This document shows positions 1 to 9,214 of a DNA stretch of 64,000 bases, in pieces; position 1 is the first letter of the stretch, and each line of letters opens with the position of its first letter. The stretch lies in the NCBI RefSeq assembly GCF_007197755.1, contig NZ_CP041636.1, positions 4,190,001 to 4,254,000 on the forward strand, read 5' to 3'. Below the pieces are notes generated by a model. It saw only the letters and a program-made list of their open reading frames with translations. It did not search any database and was not told the DNA's origin. Source of the stretch: Ferrovibrio terrae. Lineage in GTDB: Bacteria; Pseudomonadota; Alphaproteobacteria; Ferrovibrionales; Ferrovibrionaceae. The position numbers and the translations under genes are program-made.

Positions 1-457
1 TGCGCTTGTAATGCTCCTTGGTCGGCGGATGACGCCGGACATAATCCTGCATCCAGTCCAGGATTTGACCCGGCATCGGCACGAAATCGACGATGTCGTC
101 GCCGGTGTCGTTATGGGCATGCGCCTCACCCGGATCGACGGAAGCGCCATGTAGGGCAATGCCCTGCTCGGTATCGCTGTTGCGCAGGAAGACCCAGACG
201 GCCGGCTGCGCGCTTTCGATATTATAGGCGTAGGTCTCGCTTTCATGGCGATACAGAGCCAACTCGGCCGGGCCGGCATAGAACTGCACCCAGCCCTCAC
301 CCTCGCCCAGCTTGGTCCATGGCGGCACTTCGGGCGCGCCGGGCAGCACCTGCACCGGACGCCAGCTGAACTCCTTCCAGGGATTGTCCAGCTTGCGGCG
401 TTCGAGGATGACCCCGACGGTACGGATTTCTGTTTCTGGCGGCAGGGTATCGGCCAT
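1..457 (-). CDS. DUF3305 family protein (C-terminus cut by window edge)
   Basis: Reading from ATG at 457, the frame stays open to the window edge, giving about 152 residues with the C-terminus missing. It opens MADTLPPETEIRTVGVILER and continues with NPWKEFSWRPVQVLPG, the Trp-rich opening I associate with DUF3305 proteins found beside FdhD and formate dehydrogenase genes in alphaproteobacteria. A later IVDFVPMPGQILDWMQDYV stretch is also typical. There is no signal peptide or membrane segment, so it is probably cytoplasmic. It lies 15 nt after the upstream gene's stop as the last visible member of the fdhD-mobA operon. The function is unknown; a role in assembling a molybdenum enzyme is inferred from context only. 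Confidence 0.7.
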   Translation of the reverse strand, partial: MADTLPPETEIRTVGVILERRKLDNPWKEFSWRPVQVLPGAPEVPPWTKLGEGEGWVQFYAGPAELALYRHESETYAYNIESAQPAVWVFLRNSDTEQGIALHGASVDPGEAHAHNDTGDDIVDFVPMPGQILDWMQDYVRRHPPTKEHYKR

Positions 458-472
458 CAGCGGTGTTCCGGT

Positions 473-1489
473 TCAGCTTCCAGCATTCAGCGGCAGATTG
501 ACGATCAGGTTCTGCGGCTTCAGCCGCAGCTTACCATGATGATCCATGGCGACGCCGAGATAAACCGGCCGGCCGGCCACACGCGGCAACATCAGTGATG
601 GATCGCGGAATTCCAGGCGAAACAGCGCCAGCACCTGCCGCATGTGATCCTCATCGACCGATTTGCCCTCGTACAGCGCATTCATGATCGCCGTGGAGGT
701 CGTATCCAGCCCGATATGCCAGACCCAGCGTTCGTCGCGGATGGTCTGCACCGGCGACACCTGCACGGCCGCACCGGTCAGCCGTTCGACCCAGGCCTCG
801 ATCACGCGGGCGAAGGCATCCTGGCCGGGTCGCGTGAAACCGAAATCCAGCACGAAATCGTGCTTGTCGCTGCGTGCCCAGTAGTCCGGCGCGTTTTCCT
901 TGGTGAGGATATCCATATCGACGTTGCGCAACGCCGTGCCGGACTCGGCGACCAGCGCACCCAGCGAGCCGAATCCCTTGCCGGCCGACAGCATCTCGAC
1001 GGTTTCGTCGTCGGCCAGCAGCATGCGGCTGTCCTGGATCGTTACTTTCTGCACGCGAAAGAACAGTTCGGCCGCACGCGCCTGGAAGGCATTGTCGCGT
1101 CCATCCAGCAAATCGCGCAGTATCGCGGCTGCCAGATGGTCAAGGAACATGGCCGGCACGGCCGGCGCACCGTGCCTGAGCAGGCCAACATAGGCAGTTT
1201 CAAGGCTGCCGCTTTTCACCAGGTGATCACGGAAGCGCAGGAAGATCGCATAGTTCTCCTGCGCATCGGCATCGGCCAGTGCAGCCAGTTCGCCCGCCCC
1301 GACCGTGCGCAGCGGATCGCCCAGAAGGCCCGCATGCAGCGCGCGTTCGGCAGCGCAGGCCTCATCGGGCGGCGACATTTCGGGACGGCTGAGATAGGCG
1401 CGGATGAAATCGCCGCTGACACCAAGCCTGCCGTCAGGGCCGCGATCCAGCAGGTCGTAGCCGCTGCTGATCCAGAAGGCTTCAGGCAT
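473..1489 (-). CDS. DUF6352 family protein of the fdhD cluster
   Basis: A 338-residue soluble protein starting MPEAFWISSGYDLLDRG. I chose ATG 1489 because it overlaps the end of the preceding gene by 8 nt, as expected in a coupled operon, and because the residues upstream of it look non-coding. No catalytic motif is recognisable. The middle is mixed alpha/beta, followed by a DILTKENAPDYWARSDKHDF segment and a conserved-looking C-terminus. I recall DUF6352 proteins as regular neighbours of FdhD, DUF6505 and DUF3305 in alphaproteobacteria. The conserved neighbourhood suggests a part in maturing or serving a molybdopterin formate dehydrogenase, but no biochemical role can be read from the sequence. 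Confidence 0.68.
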   Translation of the reverse strand: MPEAFWISSGYDLLDRGPDGRLGVSGDFIRAYLSRPEMSPPDEACAAERALHAGLLGDPLRTVGAGELAALADADAQENYAIFLRFRDHLVKSGSLETAYVGLLRHGAPAVPAMFLDHLAAAILRDLLDGRDNAFQARAAELFFRVQKVTIQDSRMLLADDETVEMLSAGKGFGSLGALVAESGTALRNVDMDILTKENAPDYWARSDKHDFVLDFGFTRPGQDAFARVIEAWVERLTGAAVQVSPVQTIRDERWVWHIGLDTTSTAIMNALYEGKSVDEDHMRQVLALFRLEFRDPSLMLPRVAGRPVYLGVAMDHHGKLRLKPQNLIVNLPLNAGS

Positions 1490-1958
1490 CGGGGGTGATC
1501 TCCCAAATCTTGGCATGCGGCTTTTCGCCGGGTGGCGACACGATGCGGAACTGCTCGCGGATCGCATCGCCTTCGATGAAGCGGCTTAAGCTGAGCAGCG
1601 TGTTGATGGGATGCTCGCAGAGCGACGCGGCATAGTCGATCTCTTCCTTGGCAGCCGCCTTGGCAGTAGCGAAATCCGGCGCGCCGAATTCCTGCTGCAG
1701 GTGGCGTGCGAGAGCTTCGATCACGACCTCGTAGTCTTCACGTTCGATGGAGGCAACCGTCACCAGTGTCGACCAGCCAAAACTGTCCAGCCCGAGGAAG
1801 CCGTTGGCGAAGGCCTGGCGTTCCTGCCGGTTCAGCTGTTCCGGATCGGCATCGGCGAACACAAACGTGCCCGGCACGGCCCATTCGCCCGGATCGGCCG
1901 CTTCGGCGAAGACGCGGGTGTCGGATTCGTCAAAGCGTATGGTGCGCAGCAGTTTCAT
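1482..1958 (-). CDS. DUF6505 family protein of the fdhD cluster
   Basis: A 158-residue soluble protein beginning MKLLRTIRFDESDTRVFAEA. The start at ATG 1958 overlaps the stop of the ligase-like gene upstream (TGATG arrangement), so translation is probably coupled; longer in-frame starts would run into that gene. The protein is acidic, with no signal peptide or membrane segment. The region around GLDSFGWSTLVTVASIE and its fixed position between a lipoate/biotin ligase-like gene and a DUF6352 gene match the DUF6505 family as I know it. The biochemical role is unknown; a link to formate dehydrogenase or molybdenum cofactor is inferred from the operon. Confidence 0.66.
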   Translation of the reverse strand: MKLLRTIRFDESDTRVFAEAADPGEWAVPGTFVFADADPEQLNRQERQAFANGFLGLDSFGWSTLVTVASIEREDYEVVIEALARHLQQEFGAPDFATAKAAAKEEIDYAASLCEHPINTLLSLSRFIEGDAIREQFRIVSPPGEKPHAKIWEITPDA

Positions 1959-2680
1959 CAGACAACTCTCGTCACTTCCGGCAGGCTCCAGGTCGGTCGC
2001 CGCAGCCGTTCGCGCAACGGATAGACCGTTTTCGCGCCACCAGTCTCGAGCCAAGCATCGCCATTGGCCTCGATCTTCAGCGCCTTGTCGTCCAGATCAT
2101 GCAGCGCGGCGCGGCGCAGCGGCTCGAAACCCTCTTCCTGCCAGCGGTCAAGCCAATGCAGCAGATGCCGGGCGAAAGATTCCACCAGCCGCGGCACGGT
2201 GATCTCCCCGCAGCCCTCTTCCTGCAGGTTGGTATAGGCCAGTTCCAGACCCGGATCGTCGTCGTCCTCATCACCGACCATCTGGACGGCAATGCCGATC
2301 ACCAGCCAGTCGGGCACATCGCTCATGCCTTCCTTCTCGACCAGCGGGCCGTGTTCGACACGCACGCCGCCAACGCAGGCGGCATTGACCAGCAAGCGAT
2401 CCGGCCAGCCGATGCTGGCCGGCGTTTCCGCCGGCGCAAGTGCTGCAAAACCGTCATGCAGGCCGAGCAGCGCGGCATAGGCCAGCGTCAGCGACGGCTG
2501 AATCGGATCGAGCGGCCGCAGCACCAGGGCAGCCTCGCAGCGATCGCCGCGTTCCACCATCAGCATGAAGCCGTCTTCGGCACCCGACTGCGCCGCCTGG
2601 CAGGCAGTGGCGAAAGCATCCGAGGCACAGAGCTTCAGGCTATAGCCGGGTGGCAGATCGGGCCATTCGGCGGGATTCAT
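1958..2680 (-). CDS. Biotin/lipoate-protein ligase-like protein (DUF4444 type)
   Basis: A 240-residue protein resembling the biotin/lipoate ligase fold. After an N-terminal MNPAEWPDLPPGYSLKLCAS segment comes a core with WPDRLLVNAACVGGVRVE, where biotin and lipoate ligases carry a WPND..... K-G-I type motif. The catalytic lysine expected in true ligases is not obvious: the corresponding stretch reads VNAACVGGVRVE. A C-terminal region like the DUF4444 extension follows. The gene overlaps mobA by 4 nt (ATGA) and the DUF6505 gene by 1 nt, so it sits inside the operon. It may be a ligase relative recruited to formate dehydrogenase maturation rather than a working lipoate ligase. The family call is fairly safe, the activity is not. 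Confidence 0.68.
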   Translation of the reverse strand: MNPAEWPDLPPGYSLKLCASDAFATACQAAQSGAEDGFMLMVERGDRCEAALVLRPLDPIQPSLTLAYAALLGLHDGFAALAPAETPASIGWPDRLLVNAACVGGVRVEHGPLVEKEGMSDVPDWLVIGIAVQMVGDEDDDDPGLELAYTNLQEEGCGEITVPRLVESFARHLLHWLDRWQEEGFEPLRRAALHDLDDKALKIEANGDAWLETGGAKTVYPLRERLRRPTWSLPEVTRVV

Positions 2681-3303
2681 GCGACATCTCCAAACTTCGC
2701 CAGCAGGTCTTCCGCAGCGGCCAGGTCTTCCGGCGCATTGGCGTTGAAAAACGGATCGACCGGCTGCGCGGCGAACTCCACCTGCACCAGTTTATGCCGC
2801 GCCGTCCAGCGGTCCACCTTGCGGATATCTTCCTCCACCACGGCGCGGCGCAGATCGTCATACAGCCGCACGGGCCAGAGGCCCACCACCGGATAGGCCT
2901 GTCCTGCCGACACCGCGCAGGCGAGATCGGCCTGCGCCTCTGCTCGCGCCGCCGCCATACGGGCGACCAGATCGCGCGGCAGGAAGGGGCCATCGCCCGG
3001 CACGGTGACTATATCGGTGACATCGGGACGGTTGGCGCGCGCCCAGGAAAGACCCGCCAGCACGCCGGCGAGCGGCCCGACGAAACCTTCGACGGCATCG
3101 CCCGTCACCGGCAGATTCCATTCGGCAAAACGCGTCACATCGCCATTGGCATTAAGGATCACGCCCTCGACCTGCGGCGTCAGCCGATCGAGGATATGCT
3201 GCAGGATCGGCTTGCCGCCGAGCTGCTGCAGCCCCTTGTCGCCGCCACCCATGCGGCGCGCAAGCCCACCGGCCAGCACTACACCGAGAATCGTCTCACT
3301 CAT
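2677..3303 (-). CDS. mobA: Molybdenum cofactor guanylyltransferase
   Basis: MobA couples GTP to molybdopterin to give the guanine dinucleotide form of the cofactor used by DMSO-reductase-family enzymes such as formate dehydrogenase. The 208-residue product has the nucleotide-binding signature VLAGGLARRMGGGDKGLQQL at residues 9-28 and the GDGPFLPRDLV motif in mid-protein, where a metal-binding aspartate lies. The length is close to the usual 190-210. It overlaps fdhD by 4 nt (ATGA) and the ligase-like gene by 4 nt. The soluble cytoplasmic location and operon context fit cofactor delivery to a formate dehydrogenase encoded beyond the left edge. Confidence 0.93.
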   Translation of the reverse strand: MSETILGVVLAGGLARRMGGGDKGLQQLGGKPILQHILDRLTPQVEGVILNANGDVTRFAEWNLPVTGDAVEGFVGPLAGVLAGLSWARANRPDVTDIVTVPGDGPFLPRDLVARMAAARAEAQADLACAVSAGQAYPVVGLWPVRLYDDLRRAVVEEDIRKVDRWTARHKLVQVEFAAQPVDPFFNANAPEDLAAAEDLLAKFGDVA

Positions 3304-4199
3304 TCTGCGGCAGCCTCGTCGTCGCTGCCGCCCTTGCGCTGGCTGCGTTTGTCTTCATCGCCAACCGTCGAGGGATCGGCATCGAAACGCAACCGCTCGG
3401 CGCCGCTCAACGCGACGAAACGCTTGCCCTTGGCGCGGCCGATCAGGGTCATACCGATCTGGCGCGCCAGCTGCACGCCCCAGGCGGTGAAGCCCGAGCG
3501 ACTGATCAGGATGGCAATGCCCATCTGCGCCGTCTTGATCACCATCTCCGAGGTCAGGCGCCCGGTGGTGTACATGAGCTTCCCGGTCGCCGGAATGCCG
3601 TGCACGCGCATATAGCCGGCGATCTTGTCGATCGCGTTATGCCGGCCAACATCTTCCATATAGATCAGCGGCCGCTCGCCCTCGCACAGCACGCAGCCAT
3701 GGATTGCACCAGCTTCGAGATACAGCGACGGCGTCAGGTTGATCTGCTTCGACAGGCTGTAGATCCACGAGGTCTTCAGCTCGGCCTGCGGATCGAGCGC
3801 CACGCTTTCTACCGCATCCATCATGTTACCGAACACCGTGCCCTGGGCGCAGCCCGAGGTCTGGGTCTTTTTCTTCAGCCGCTCTTCGTAATCGGTGCGC
3901 CGCGCGGTGCGCACCACGATGGTTTCGATCTCGGCATCGAAATCGATACCGGTCACTTCGTCCTCAGGCAGCAGCATGCGCTGGTTGACCAGGTAGCCCA
4001 GCGCCAGATAGTCGGGATAGTCGCCGATCGTCATCATGGTGACGATTTCCTGCCCGTTGAGGAACAGGGTGAGCGGACGCTCGACGGGCACCCTGGTATC
4101 GACAGCACGGCCGTCCTGGTCGATCCCCTGCACGGCTTCGGTGAGCGCAGGATCGAGCGGATTCGGCTGGACAAGATAGTCGGATGGCAGCGGCTTCAT
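3300..4199 (-). CDS. fdhD: Formate dehydrogenase accessory sulfurtransferase FdhD
   Basis: FdhD passes sulfur from a cysteine desulfurase to the molybdenum cofactor of formate dehydrogenase. The 299-residue protein begins MKPLPSDYLVQPNPLD at ATG 4199, preceded by AGGGTG-like spacing; an upstream extension is possible but looks non-coding. Family motifs include LFLNGQEIVTMMTIGDYPDY, VGRHNAIDKIAGY and LTSEMVIKTAQMGIAILISR. The cysteine loop reads TSGCAQGTVFG, with one cysteine, whereas the E. coli protein has a CxxC pair there. A second cysteine pair lies later (HGCVLCEGE). It is the first gene of the operon, and its promoter should lie in 4200-4427, shared with divergent cobF. Confidence 0.93.
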   Translation of the reverse strand: MKPLPSDYLVQPNPLDPALTEAVQGIDQDGRAVDTRVPVERPLTLFLNGQEIVTMMTIGDYPDYLALGYLVNQRMLLPEDEVTGIDFDAEIETIVVRTARRTDYEERLKKKTQTSGCAQGTVFGNMMDAVESVALDPQAELKTSWIYSLSKQINLTPSLYLEAGAIHGCVLCEGERPLIYMEDVGRHNAIDKIAGYMRVHGIPATGKLMYTTGRLTSEMVIKTAQMGIAILISRSGFTAWGVQLARQIGMTLIGRAKGKRFVALSGAERLRFDADPSTVGDEDKRSQRKGGSDDEAAAE

Positions 4200-4341
4200 G
4201 CACCCTATATAGGACAGAACTCGGCCCGTGGCGACGTGCTGCCGCCGCACCCGTTTGCGCCCCCCCGATTCCGGCGGCGCTTTGCAGAGATATGGCCTCT
4301 TGCTGGCAGGAAGAGGCGATTTATGCTCAAGTCGATATCAG

Positions 4342-4384
4342 GTTATGCTGCCGTCATGGACGGCATAACGCTTTGATTTCTTTT
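4342..4384 (+). promoter_or_regulatory. Imperfect hairpin with T-rich tail upstream of cobF
   Basis: The arms GTTATG(CTG)CCGTC and GACGGCATAAC (4342-4369) flank an ATG loop, with a 3-nt bulge in the left arm. They are followed by a T-rich tract at 4371-4384. The shape resembles an intrinsic terminator or attenuator on the plus strand, 44 nt before the cobF start. I could not find a cobalamin riboswitch core next to it. It could instead be an operator in the fdhD/cobF divergent promoter region. Confidence 0.35.
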
Positions 4385-4427
4385 AGGCGCCGGCGTCACT
4401 CTCTGAGCCGTCGGCAACCAAGGTGCG

Positions 4428-5204
4428 ATGAAGACCATCCTGATCATCGGCATTGGTGCCGGCAACCCCGAGCACATCACCATTCAGGCGGTGAATGCGC
4501 TGAACCGGGTCGATGTCTTTTTTATTATGGACAAAGGTGAAGCGAAAGGCTCGATGATCGACCTGCGGCGGGACATCTGCGCGCGCTTCATTACTGCCAA
4601 CCGCAAATACCGCTTCGCCACGGCGCAGAGCCCGCAATGGGATCGCCACAGCGGTGAATATAACGCCGTGATCGGCGGCCTGAACAGTGACAAGCAGGCG
4701 GTGTTCGAACAGATGATCGCCGGTGAGATGCAGGACGGCGAAACCGCCGGCGTGCTGGTCTGGGGCGATCCTTCGCTCTACGACAGCACCATCCGCATCA
4801 TGACGGATATCGCAGCCGCAGGACGGCAGGCCATCACGTATGACGTGATCCCCGGTATCAGCAGTCTGCATGCCCTCACCGCGCAGCATCGCACCACACT
4901 GAACACGGTGGGACAGCCGGTTGAGATCACCACCGGCCGCCGCCTGACCGAGGGTGGCTTCCCGCCCCGCACCGACAGCGTCTTTGTCATGCTGGATGGC
5001 GACGAGACCTACCGGCATTTTGCCGAGGACGACAGCCTCGACATCTACTGGGGCGCCTATGTCGGCACGCCGGATGAGATCCTGATCGCAGGCCGGCTGA
5101 AAGATGTCGCCGGGCAGATCGCACAGGCCAGAGCGGCGGCAAAGAAAACGCACGGCTGGATCATGGACAGCTACCTGCTGCGTCGCAGGCGCCAGAAGGA
5201 TTAA
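4428..5204 (+). CDS. cobF: Precorrin-6A synthase (deacetylating)
   Basis: CobF uses S-adenosylmethionine to methylate C1 of precorrin-5 with loss of the acetyl group as acetate, giving precorrin-6A in aerobic cobalamin synthesis. The 258-residue protein has the tetrapyrrole methylase fold: [18 protein letters not shown] at the N-terminus, [10 protein letters not shown] at about 108-117, and [13 protein letters not shown] near 142-154. The length matches the family. ATG 4428 is preceded by AAGGTGCG. No other cobalamin gene is visible, so cobF is separate from the rest of the pathway here. Its stop codon shares the TTAA at 5201-5204 with the convergent cysA. Confidence 0.92.
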   Translation: MKTILIIGIGAGNPEHITIQAVNALNRVDVFFIMDKGEAKGSMIDLRRDICARFITANRKYRFATAQSPQWDRHSGEYNAVIGGLNSDKQAVFEQMIAGEMQDGETAGVLVWGDPSLYDSTIRIMTDIAAAGRQAITYDVIPGISSLHALTAQHRTTLNTVGQPVEITTGRRLTEGGFPPRTDSVFVMLDGDETYRHFAEDDSLDIYWGAYVGTPDEILIAGRLKDVAGQIAQARAAAKKTHGWIMDSYLLRRRRQKD

Positions 5205-6244
5205 GCGGCGAAGACCTGCGCGCGGTAAAGCTTCAGGGCGACTTTCACGCCGATGGCCAGCGGCTCTTCGTTCTGCTCTTCGCGCGTGCGCGTCAGCTCG
5301 ACGATCCTTCCATCCGGCAGTTCAGCTTCGAGGCGCACGAAAGCGCCCACCGTTGAGACGAAACGGATCGACGCCTCGCCGTTTTCATCGGGCATCACCG
5401 CGAGGTCATGCGGCCGGACATAGATCCGGGCCGGGCCGTTCGGCACCTCGACGCGCTCCAGCGCCGTGGTGTCGATGCCAGGCAACAGCACCGAACCGGC
5501 CGCCACATGGCCGTCCAGCGCATTGTTGTCGCCGAGGAAGCCGCTGACGAAGGGCGTGGCCGGATTGTCATAGAGCTGGGCCGGCGTATCGATCTGTTCG
5601 ATACGGCCCTTGTTCATCACCACGACGCGGTCGGCCAATTCAAGCGCCTCTTCCTGGTCATGCGTGACGAAGACCGAGGTCATGCCGAGTTGTTCGTGCA
5701 GGCGGCGCAGCCAGCGGCGCAATTCCTTGCGCACCTTGGCATCCAGCGCGCCGAAAGGTTCGTCCAGCAGCAGCACGCTGGGCTCGATGGCCAGTGCGCG
5801 TGCCAGGGCGACGCGCTGGCGCTGACCACCGGACAGCTGCGCCGGCATACGATCAGCCAGCCAGTCGATCTGCACCAGCTGCAACAGGCGGTTGACGCGT
5901 TCGCGGATCACCGGCTCGGGCAGCCGCTGCTGACGCGGACGCACGCGCAGGCCGAAGGCCACATTCTCGAACACCGTCATATGGCGGAACAGCGCGTAAT
6001 GCTGGAAAACGAAACCGACCTGGCGGTCGCCCACCGAACGGTCGTTGGCGGTGACGCCGTTGAATTTGATGTCACCACTGTCGGCCCAGTCCAGTCCGGC
6101 GATGATGCGCAGCAAGGTGGTCTTGCCCGAACCGGACGGACCCAGCAGGGCGACAAGCTCGCCCGTTTTGATCGTCAGATCGACATTGCGCAGGGCGTAG
6201 AAATCGCCAAAGACGCGGGTGAGGTTGTTCACATCTATACGCAT
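5201..6244 (-). CDS. cysA: Sulfate/thiosulfate ABC importer, ATPase subunit
   Basis: The energy-coupling ATPase of the sulfate importer, at the cytoplasmic face of the inner membrane. The 347-residue protein has Walker [10 protein letters not shown] (35-43), Q-loop [14 protein letters not shown] signature [15 protein letters not shown], Walker [14 protein letters not shown], and a switch histidine in [12 protein letters not shown]. The C-terminal 100 residues form a TOBE-like regulatory domain ([12 protein letters not shown]). It is the last gene of sbp-cysT-cysW-cysA, 16 nt after cysW. Its stop overlaps the convergent cobF stop by 4 nt, leaving no room for a terminator between them. Confidence 0.95.
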   Translation of the reverse strand: MRIDVNNLTRVFGDFYALRNVDLTIKTGELVALLGPSGSGKTTLLRIIAGLDWADSGDIKFNGVTANDRSVGDRQVGFVFQHYALFRHMTVFENVAFGLRVRPRQQRLPEPVIRERVNRLLQLVQIDWLADRMPAQLSGGQRQRVALARALAIEPSVLLLDEPFGALDAKVRKELRRWLRRLHEQLGMTSVFVTHDQEEALELADRVVVMNKGRIEQIDTPAQLYDNPATPFVSGFLGDNNALDGHVAAGSVLLPGIDTTALERVEVPNGPARIYVRPHDLAVMPDENGEASIRFVSTVGAFVRLEAELPDGRIVELTRTREEQNEEPLAIGVKVALKLYRAQVFAA

Positions 6245-6260
6245 ATGTCGGTATCCGTAA

Positions 6261-7145
6261 TCATTCGCCGGCCGGTGCGGACTCTGGCGCGCGCTCGCGG
6301 CTCAGCTTCCATTCCAGCAGTGTTTTCAAGGCAAGGGTGATGATGGCGAGCATCGCCAGCAGCGACGCCACCGCGAAGGCTGCAACGAAGTTGTATTCGT
6401 TATAGAGAATTTCGACATGCAGCGGCATCGTATTGGTCAGGCCGCGCACATGGCCCGACACCACCGACACGGCCCCGAACTCGCCCATCGCACGGGCATT
6501 GCACAGCAGCACGCCATACAGCAGCGCCCATTTCACGTTGGGCAGTGTGACATACCAGAAGGTCTGCAGGCCCGAGGCATTGAGCGTGAAGGCCGCCTCC
6601 TCTTCCAGCGTGCCTTGCTCCTGCATGATCGGGATCAGTTCGCGCGCCACGAATGGGAATGTGACGAAGATGGTGGCCAGCACGATGCCCGGCACGGCGA
6701 AGATGATCTGCAGGTCGTTGTCGCGCAGCCATGGCCCGAACCAGCCCTGCAGGCCGAACATCAGCACAAAGACCAGGCCGGAGATCACCGGCGATACCGA
6801 GAACGGCAAATCAATCAGGGTGATCAGGAAGCTCTTGCCGCGGAATTCAAACTTGGTGATGGCCCAGGAGGCCACCAGGCCGAAGACCAGGTTGAGCGGC
6901 ACCGATATGGCTGCCGTGATCAGCGTCAGCTGGATGGCCGAGACCGCATCCGGTTCGGTCAGCGCCTCGATATAGGCTTCCCAGCCACGGGCGAAGGCCT
7001 GCAGAAAGACCAGCAGCAGCGGCAGCACGATGAACAGGCCGAGGAAGGCCAGCGCAATGGTGATCAGAGCCGCGCGGCCAGTCCTGCGTCGCGCGCTGAT
7101 GATTTCCCGGCGCTGGTTGGCGGCGATCGAAAAGAGCGTGCTCAT
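6261..7145 (-). CDS. cysW: Sulfate ABC importer permease CysW
   Basis: One of the two inner-membrane permease subunits of the sulfate/thiosulfate importer. The 294-residue protein has a cytoplasmic N-terminal tail (residues 1-20) and about six membrane segments, the first near residues 27-50. The coupling-helix (EAA) motif [19 protein letters not shown] is the contact to CysA, and [17 protein letters not shown] is the CysW-type C-terminal signature. It starts at ATG 7145, 2 nt after the cysT stop. Confidence 0.94.
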   Translation of the reverse strand: MSTLFSIAANQRREIISARRRTGRAALITIALAFLGLFIVLPLLLVFLQAFARGWEAYIEALTEPDAVSAIQLTLITAAISVPLNLVFGLVASWAITKFEFRGKSFLITLIDLPFSVSPVISGLVFVLMFGLQGWFGPWLRDNDLQIIFAVPGIVLATIFVTFPFVARELIPIMQEQGTLEEEAAFTLNASGLQTFWYVTLPNVKWALLYGVLLCNARAMGEFGAVSVVSGHVRGLTNTMPLHVEILYNEYNFVAAFAVASLLAMLAIITLALKTLLEWKLSRERAPESAPAGE

Positions 7146-7147
7146 CG

Positions 7148-8002
7148 CTATCTCCGCCGCTCACGTCGTTCCGCCCAGCGCTGCAGGATATTGATGCAGA
7201 GCAGGAGGAGGAAGGCGGCCAGCAGCATCGTCACGGCGATCGCCGTGGCCTGGGCGTAGGCGAATTCTTCCAGCTTGATCACGATCAGCAACGGCGCAAT
7301 CTCGGATTTCAGCGGCAGGTTACCGGCGATGAAGATGACCGAACCGTATTCGCCAAGCGCACGGGCAAAGGCCAGTGCCATGCCGGTGAGCGTGGCGGGC
7401 ATGATGCTGGGCCAGATCACTTTCGAGAAAACCTGCCACGGATTGGCGCCGAGGCTTTCGGCTGCGTCTTCCGACTCGCGCTCAAAGTCCTCCAGCACCG
7501 GCTGCACCGTGCGTACCACGAAAGGCAGGCCGATGAAAATCAGTGCGACCACGATGCCGGCCGGTGTGAACGCGACCTTGATGCCGAACGGCGCCAGCAA
7601 TGCACCCAGCCAGCCATTCTCGGCCCAGAGCGTGGTCAGCGCGATGCCGGCAATGGCGGTCGGCAGCGCGAAGGGAATATCGACCAGCGCATCAACGATA
7701 CGCCGGCCGGGAAACCGATACCGCACCAGCACCCATGCAACGATCAGGCCGAAGACCGTGTTGATACCGGCGGCAATCGCTGCAGTGCTGAAGCTGATCT
7801 TCAGCGCCTGCAGGACTCTGGGTGTCGAGATCGCCGTCCAGAATGCATCCCAGCCCAGCGTCGCCGATTTCAGGAACAGGCTGGACAGCGGGATCAGCAC
7901 GATCAGGCTGAGCCAGAAAATCGTCAAGCCCAGCGTGAGCCCGAAACCGGGGATCACACTGGGCTGAGCGCGGAATGGTATACGCGATATGCTTTGTGTC
8001 AC
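7148..8002 (-). CDS. cysT: Sulfate ABC importer permease CysT (CysU)
   Basis: Partner permease of CysW. The 284-residue protein starts with GTG at 8002 ([16 protein letters not shown]) and has about six transmembrane helices. The EAA-loop [19 protein letters not shown] lies at roughly 185-203, and [18 protein letters not shown] is typical of CysT. The cytoplasmic N-terminus precedes a first helix at about 21-45. It lies 49 nt after sbp and 2 nt before cysW, so the four transport genes are almost certainly one transcript. Confidence 0.94.
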   Translation of the reverse strand: MTQSISRIPFRAQPSVIPGFGLTLGLTIFWLSLIVLIPLSSLFLKSATLGWDAFWTAISTPRVLQALKISFSTAAIAAGINTVFGLIVAWVLVRYRFPGRRIVDALVDIPFALPTAIAGIALTTLWAENGWLGALLAPFGIKVAFTPAGIVVALIFIGLPFVVRTVQPVLEDFERESEDAAESLGANPWQVFSKVIWPSIMPATLTGMALAFARALGEYGSVIFIAGNLPLKSEIAPLLIVIKLEEFAYAQATAIAVTMLLAAFLLLLCINILQRWAERRERRR

Positions 8003-8051
8003 TTCAATCCGTCATTCATCGTATGCCATCCAAATCCGTCGATAGGTCGGC

Positions 8052-9095
8052 TCAGTTGCTCGGCTTGTAGATCTGGTCGAACACGCCGCCGTCGCCGAAA
8101 TGCGCCTTCTGCGCCTTGGTCCAGCCACCGAACTGCTCGTCGATCGTGAACAACTTCACGTTCGGGAAGATCTCGGCATACTTCCGGGCCACTTCTGGAT
8201 CGCGCGGGCGATAGTAATGCCTGGCAGCGATCTCCTGCCCTTCCTTGCCATACAGGCCCTTCAGATAGGCTTCGGCCACCTGGCGAGTGCCCTTGCGGTC
8301 CACCACCTTGTCGACGACGGCCACCGGCGGCTCGGCCAGGATCGAAATGCTCGGCACCACGATCTCGAACTTGTCCTTGCCGAGTTCGTTGATCGCGAGG
8401 AAGGCTTCGTTTTCCCAGCTCAGGAACACATCGCCCAGATTGCGCTGGGTGAAGGTGATCAGCGAGCCGCGCGCGCCGGTATCCAGCACCGGTACGTTCT
8501 TGAACAGCTGCTCGACGAATTTGCGGCCATCGTCGGCCTTGCCGTTCTTGCGTTCCGCATAGCCCCAGGCCGCCAGGTAATTCCAGCGCGCACCGCCCGA
8601 GGTCTTCGGGTTCGGCGTGATCACCGAAACACCGGGCTTCACGACATCGTCCCAGTCTTTGATACCCTTGGGATTGCCCTTGCGCACCAGGAACACAATG
8701 GTCGAGGTATAGGGCGAGGCGTTATCGGGCAGGCGCTTCAGGTAGTCCTGCACGATCAGGCCGCGCTCCGCGATCTCGTCGATGTCATAGGCCAGCGCCA
8801 GCGTGACCACATCGGCCTCCAGGCCATCGATCACCGAGCGTGCCTGCTTGCCCGAGCCGCCATGGCTCTGGCGCACGGTCAGCTTGCCGCCGGATTGCGC
8901 TTCCCACAGCTTGGCGAAGGCCTTGTTGTAGTCGTTATAGAGTTCGCGCGTCGGATCATACGAGACGTTGAGCAGCGTGACATTTTTGCCCTGCGCAAAG
9001 GCAGCGCCCGCTGCGAGCGGAACAGCCAATGCCGCAACTGCGACAGCCAGCACTGCGCGGCGGCCGATGGCATTTCGAGACAGGAATTTCAGCAT
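8052..9095 (-). CDS. sbp: Periplasmic sulfate-binding protein
   Basis: A periplasmic receptor that delivers sulfate (or thiosulfate) to CysTWA. I chose ATG 9095, preceded by GAGGG, because it puts a classical signal peptide at the N-terminus: positive [14 protein letters not shown], a hydrophobic [17 protein letters not shown] core and an AFA-Q cleavage site near residue 26. The mature part carries [33 protein letters not shown] and [19 protein letters not shown], the anion-binding motifs of the Sbp/CysP family. The length of 347 is normal. It is the first transport gene, 119 nt downstream of the LysR gene on the same strand. Confidence 0.94.
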   Translation of the reverse strand: MLKFLSRNAIGRRAVLAVAVAALAVPLAAGAAFAQGKNVTLLNVSYDPTRELYNDYNKAFAKLWEAQSGGKLTVRQSHGGSGKQARSVIDGLEADVVTLALAYDIDEIAERGLIVQDYLKRLPDNASPYTSTIVFLVRKGNPKGIKDWDDVVKPGVSVITPNPKTSGGARWNYLAAWGYAERKNGKADDGRKFVEQLFKNVPVLDTGARGSLITFTQRNLGDVFLSWENEAFLAINELGKDKFEIVVPSISILAEPPVAVVDKVVDRKGTRQVAEAYLKGLYGKEGQEIAARHYYRPRDPEVARKYAEIFPNVKLFTIDEQFGGWTKAQKAHFGDGGVFDQIYKPSN

Positions 9096-9214
9096 GGCAC
9101 CCTCTTTCGTGGATTTGGTCATGCTCAATCTTGTCATTGGTTCCACAAACGACAATTGAAAGGAATTTGCCGCATCCGTAAACCGCGCTGTTCCGGCTGC
9201 AGTATACAACATTC

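Noticed and set aside
4200-4427. Possible cobalamin riboswitch upstream of cobF
   Set aside because: I looked for the conserved B12-box and core stems and saw none; only the bulged hairpin remains.
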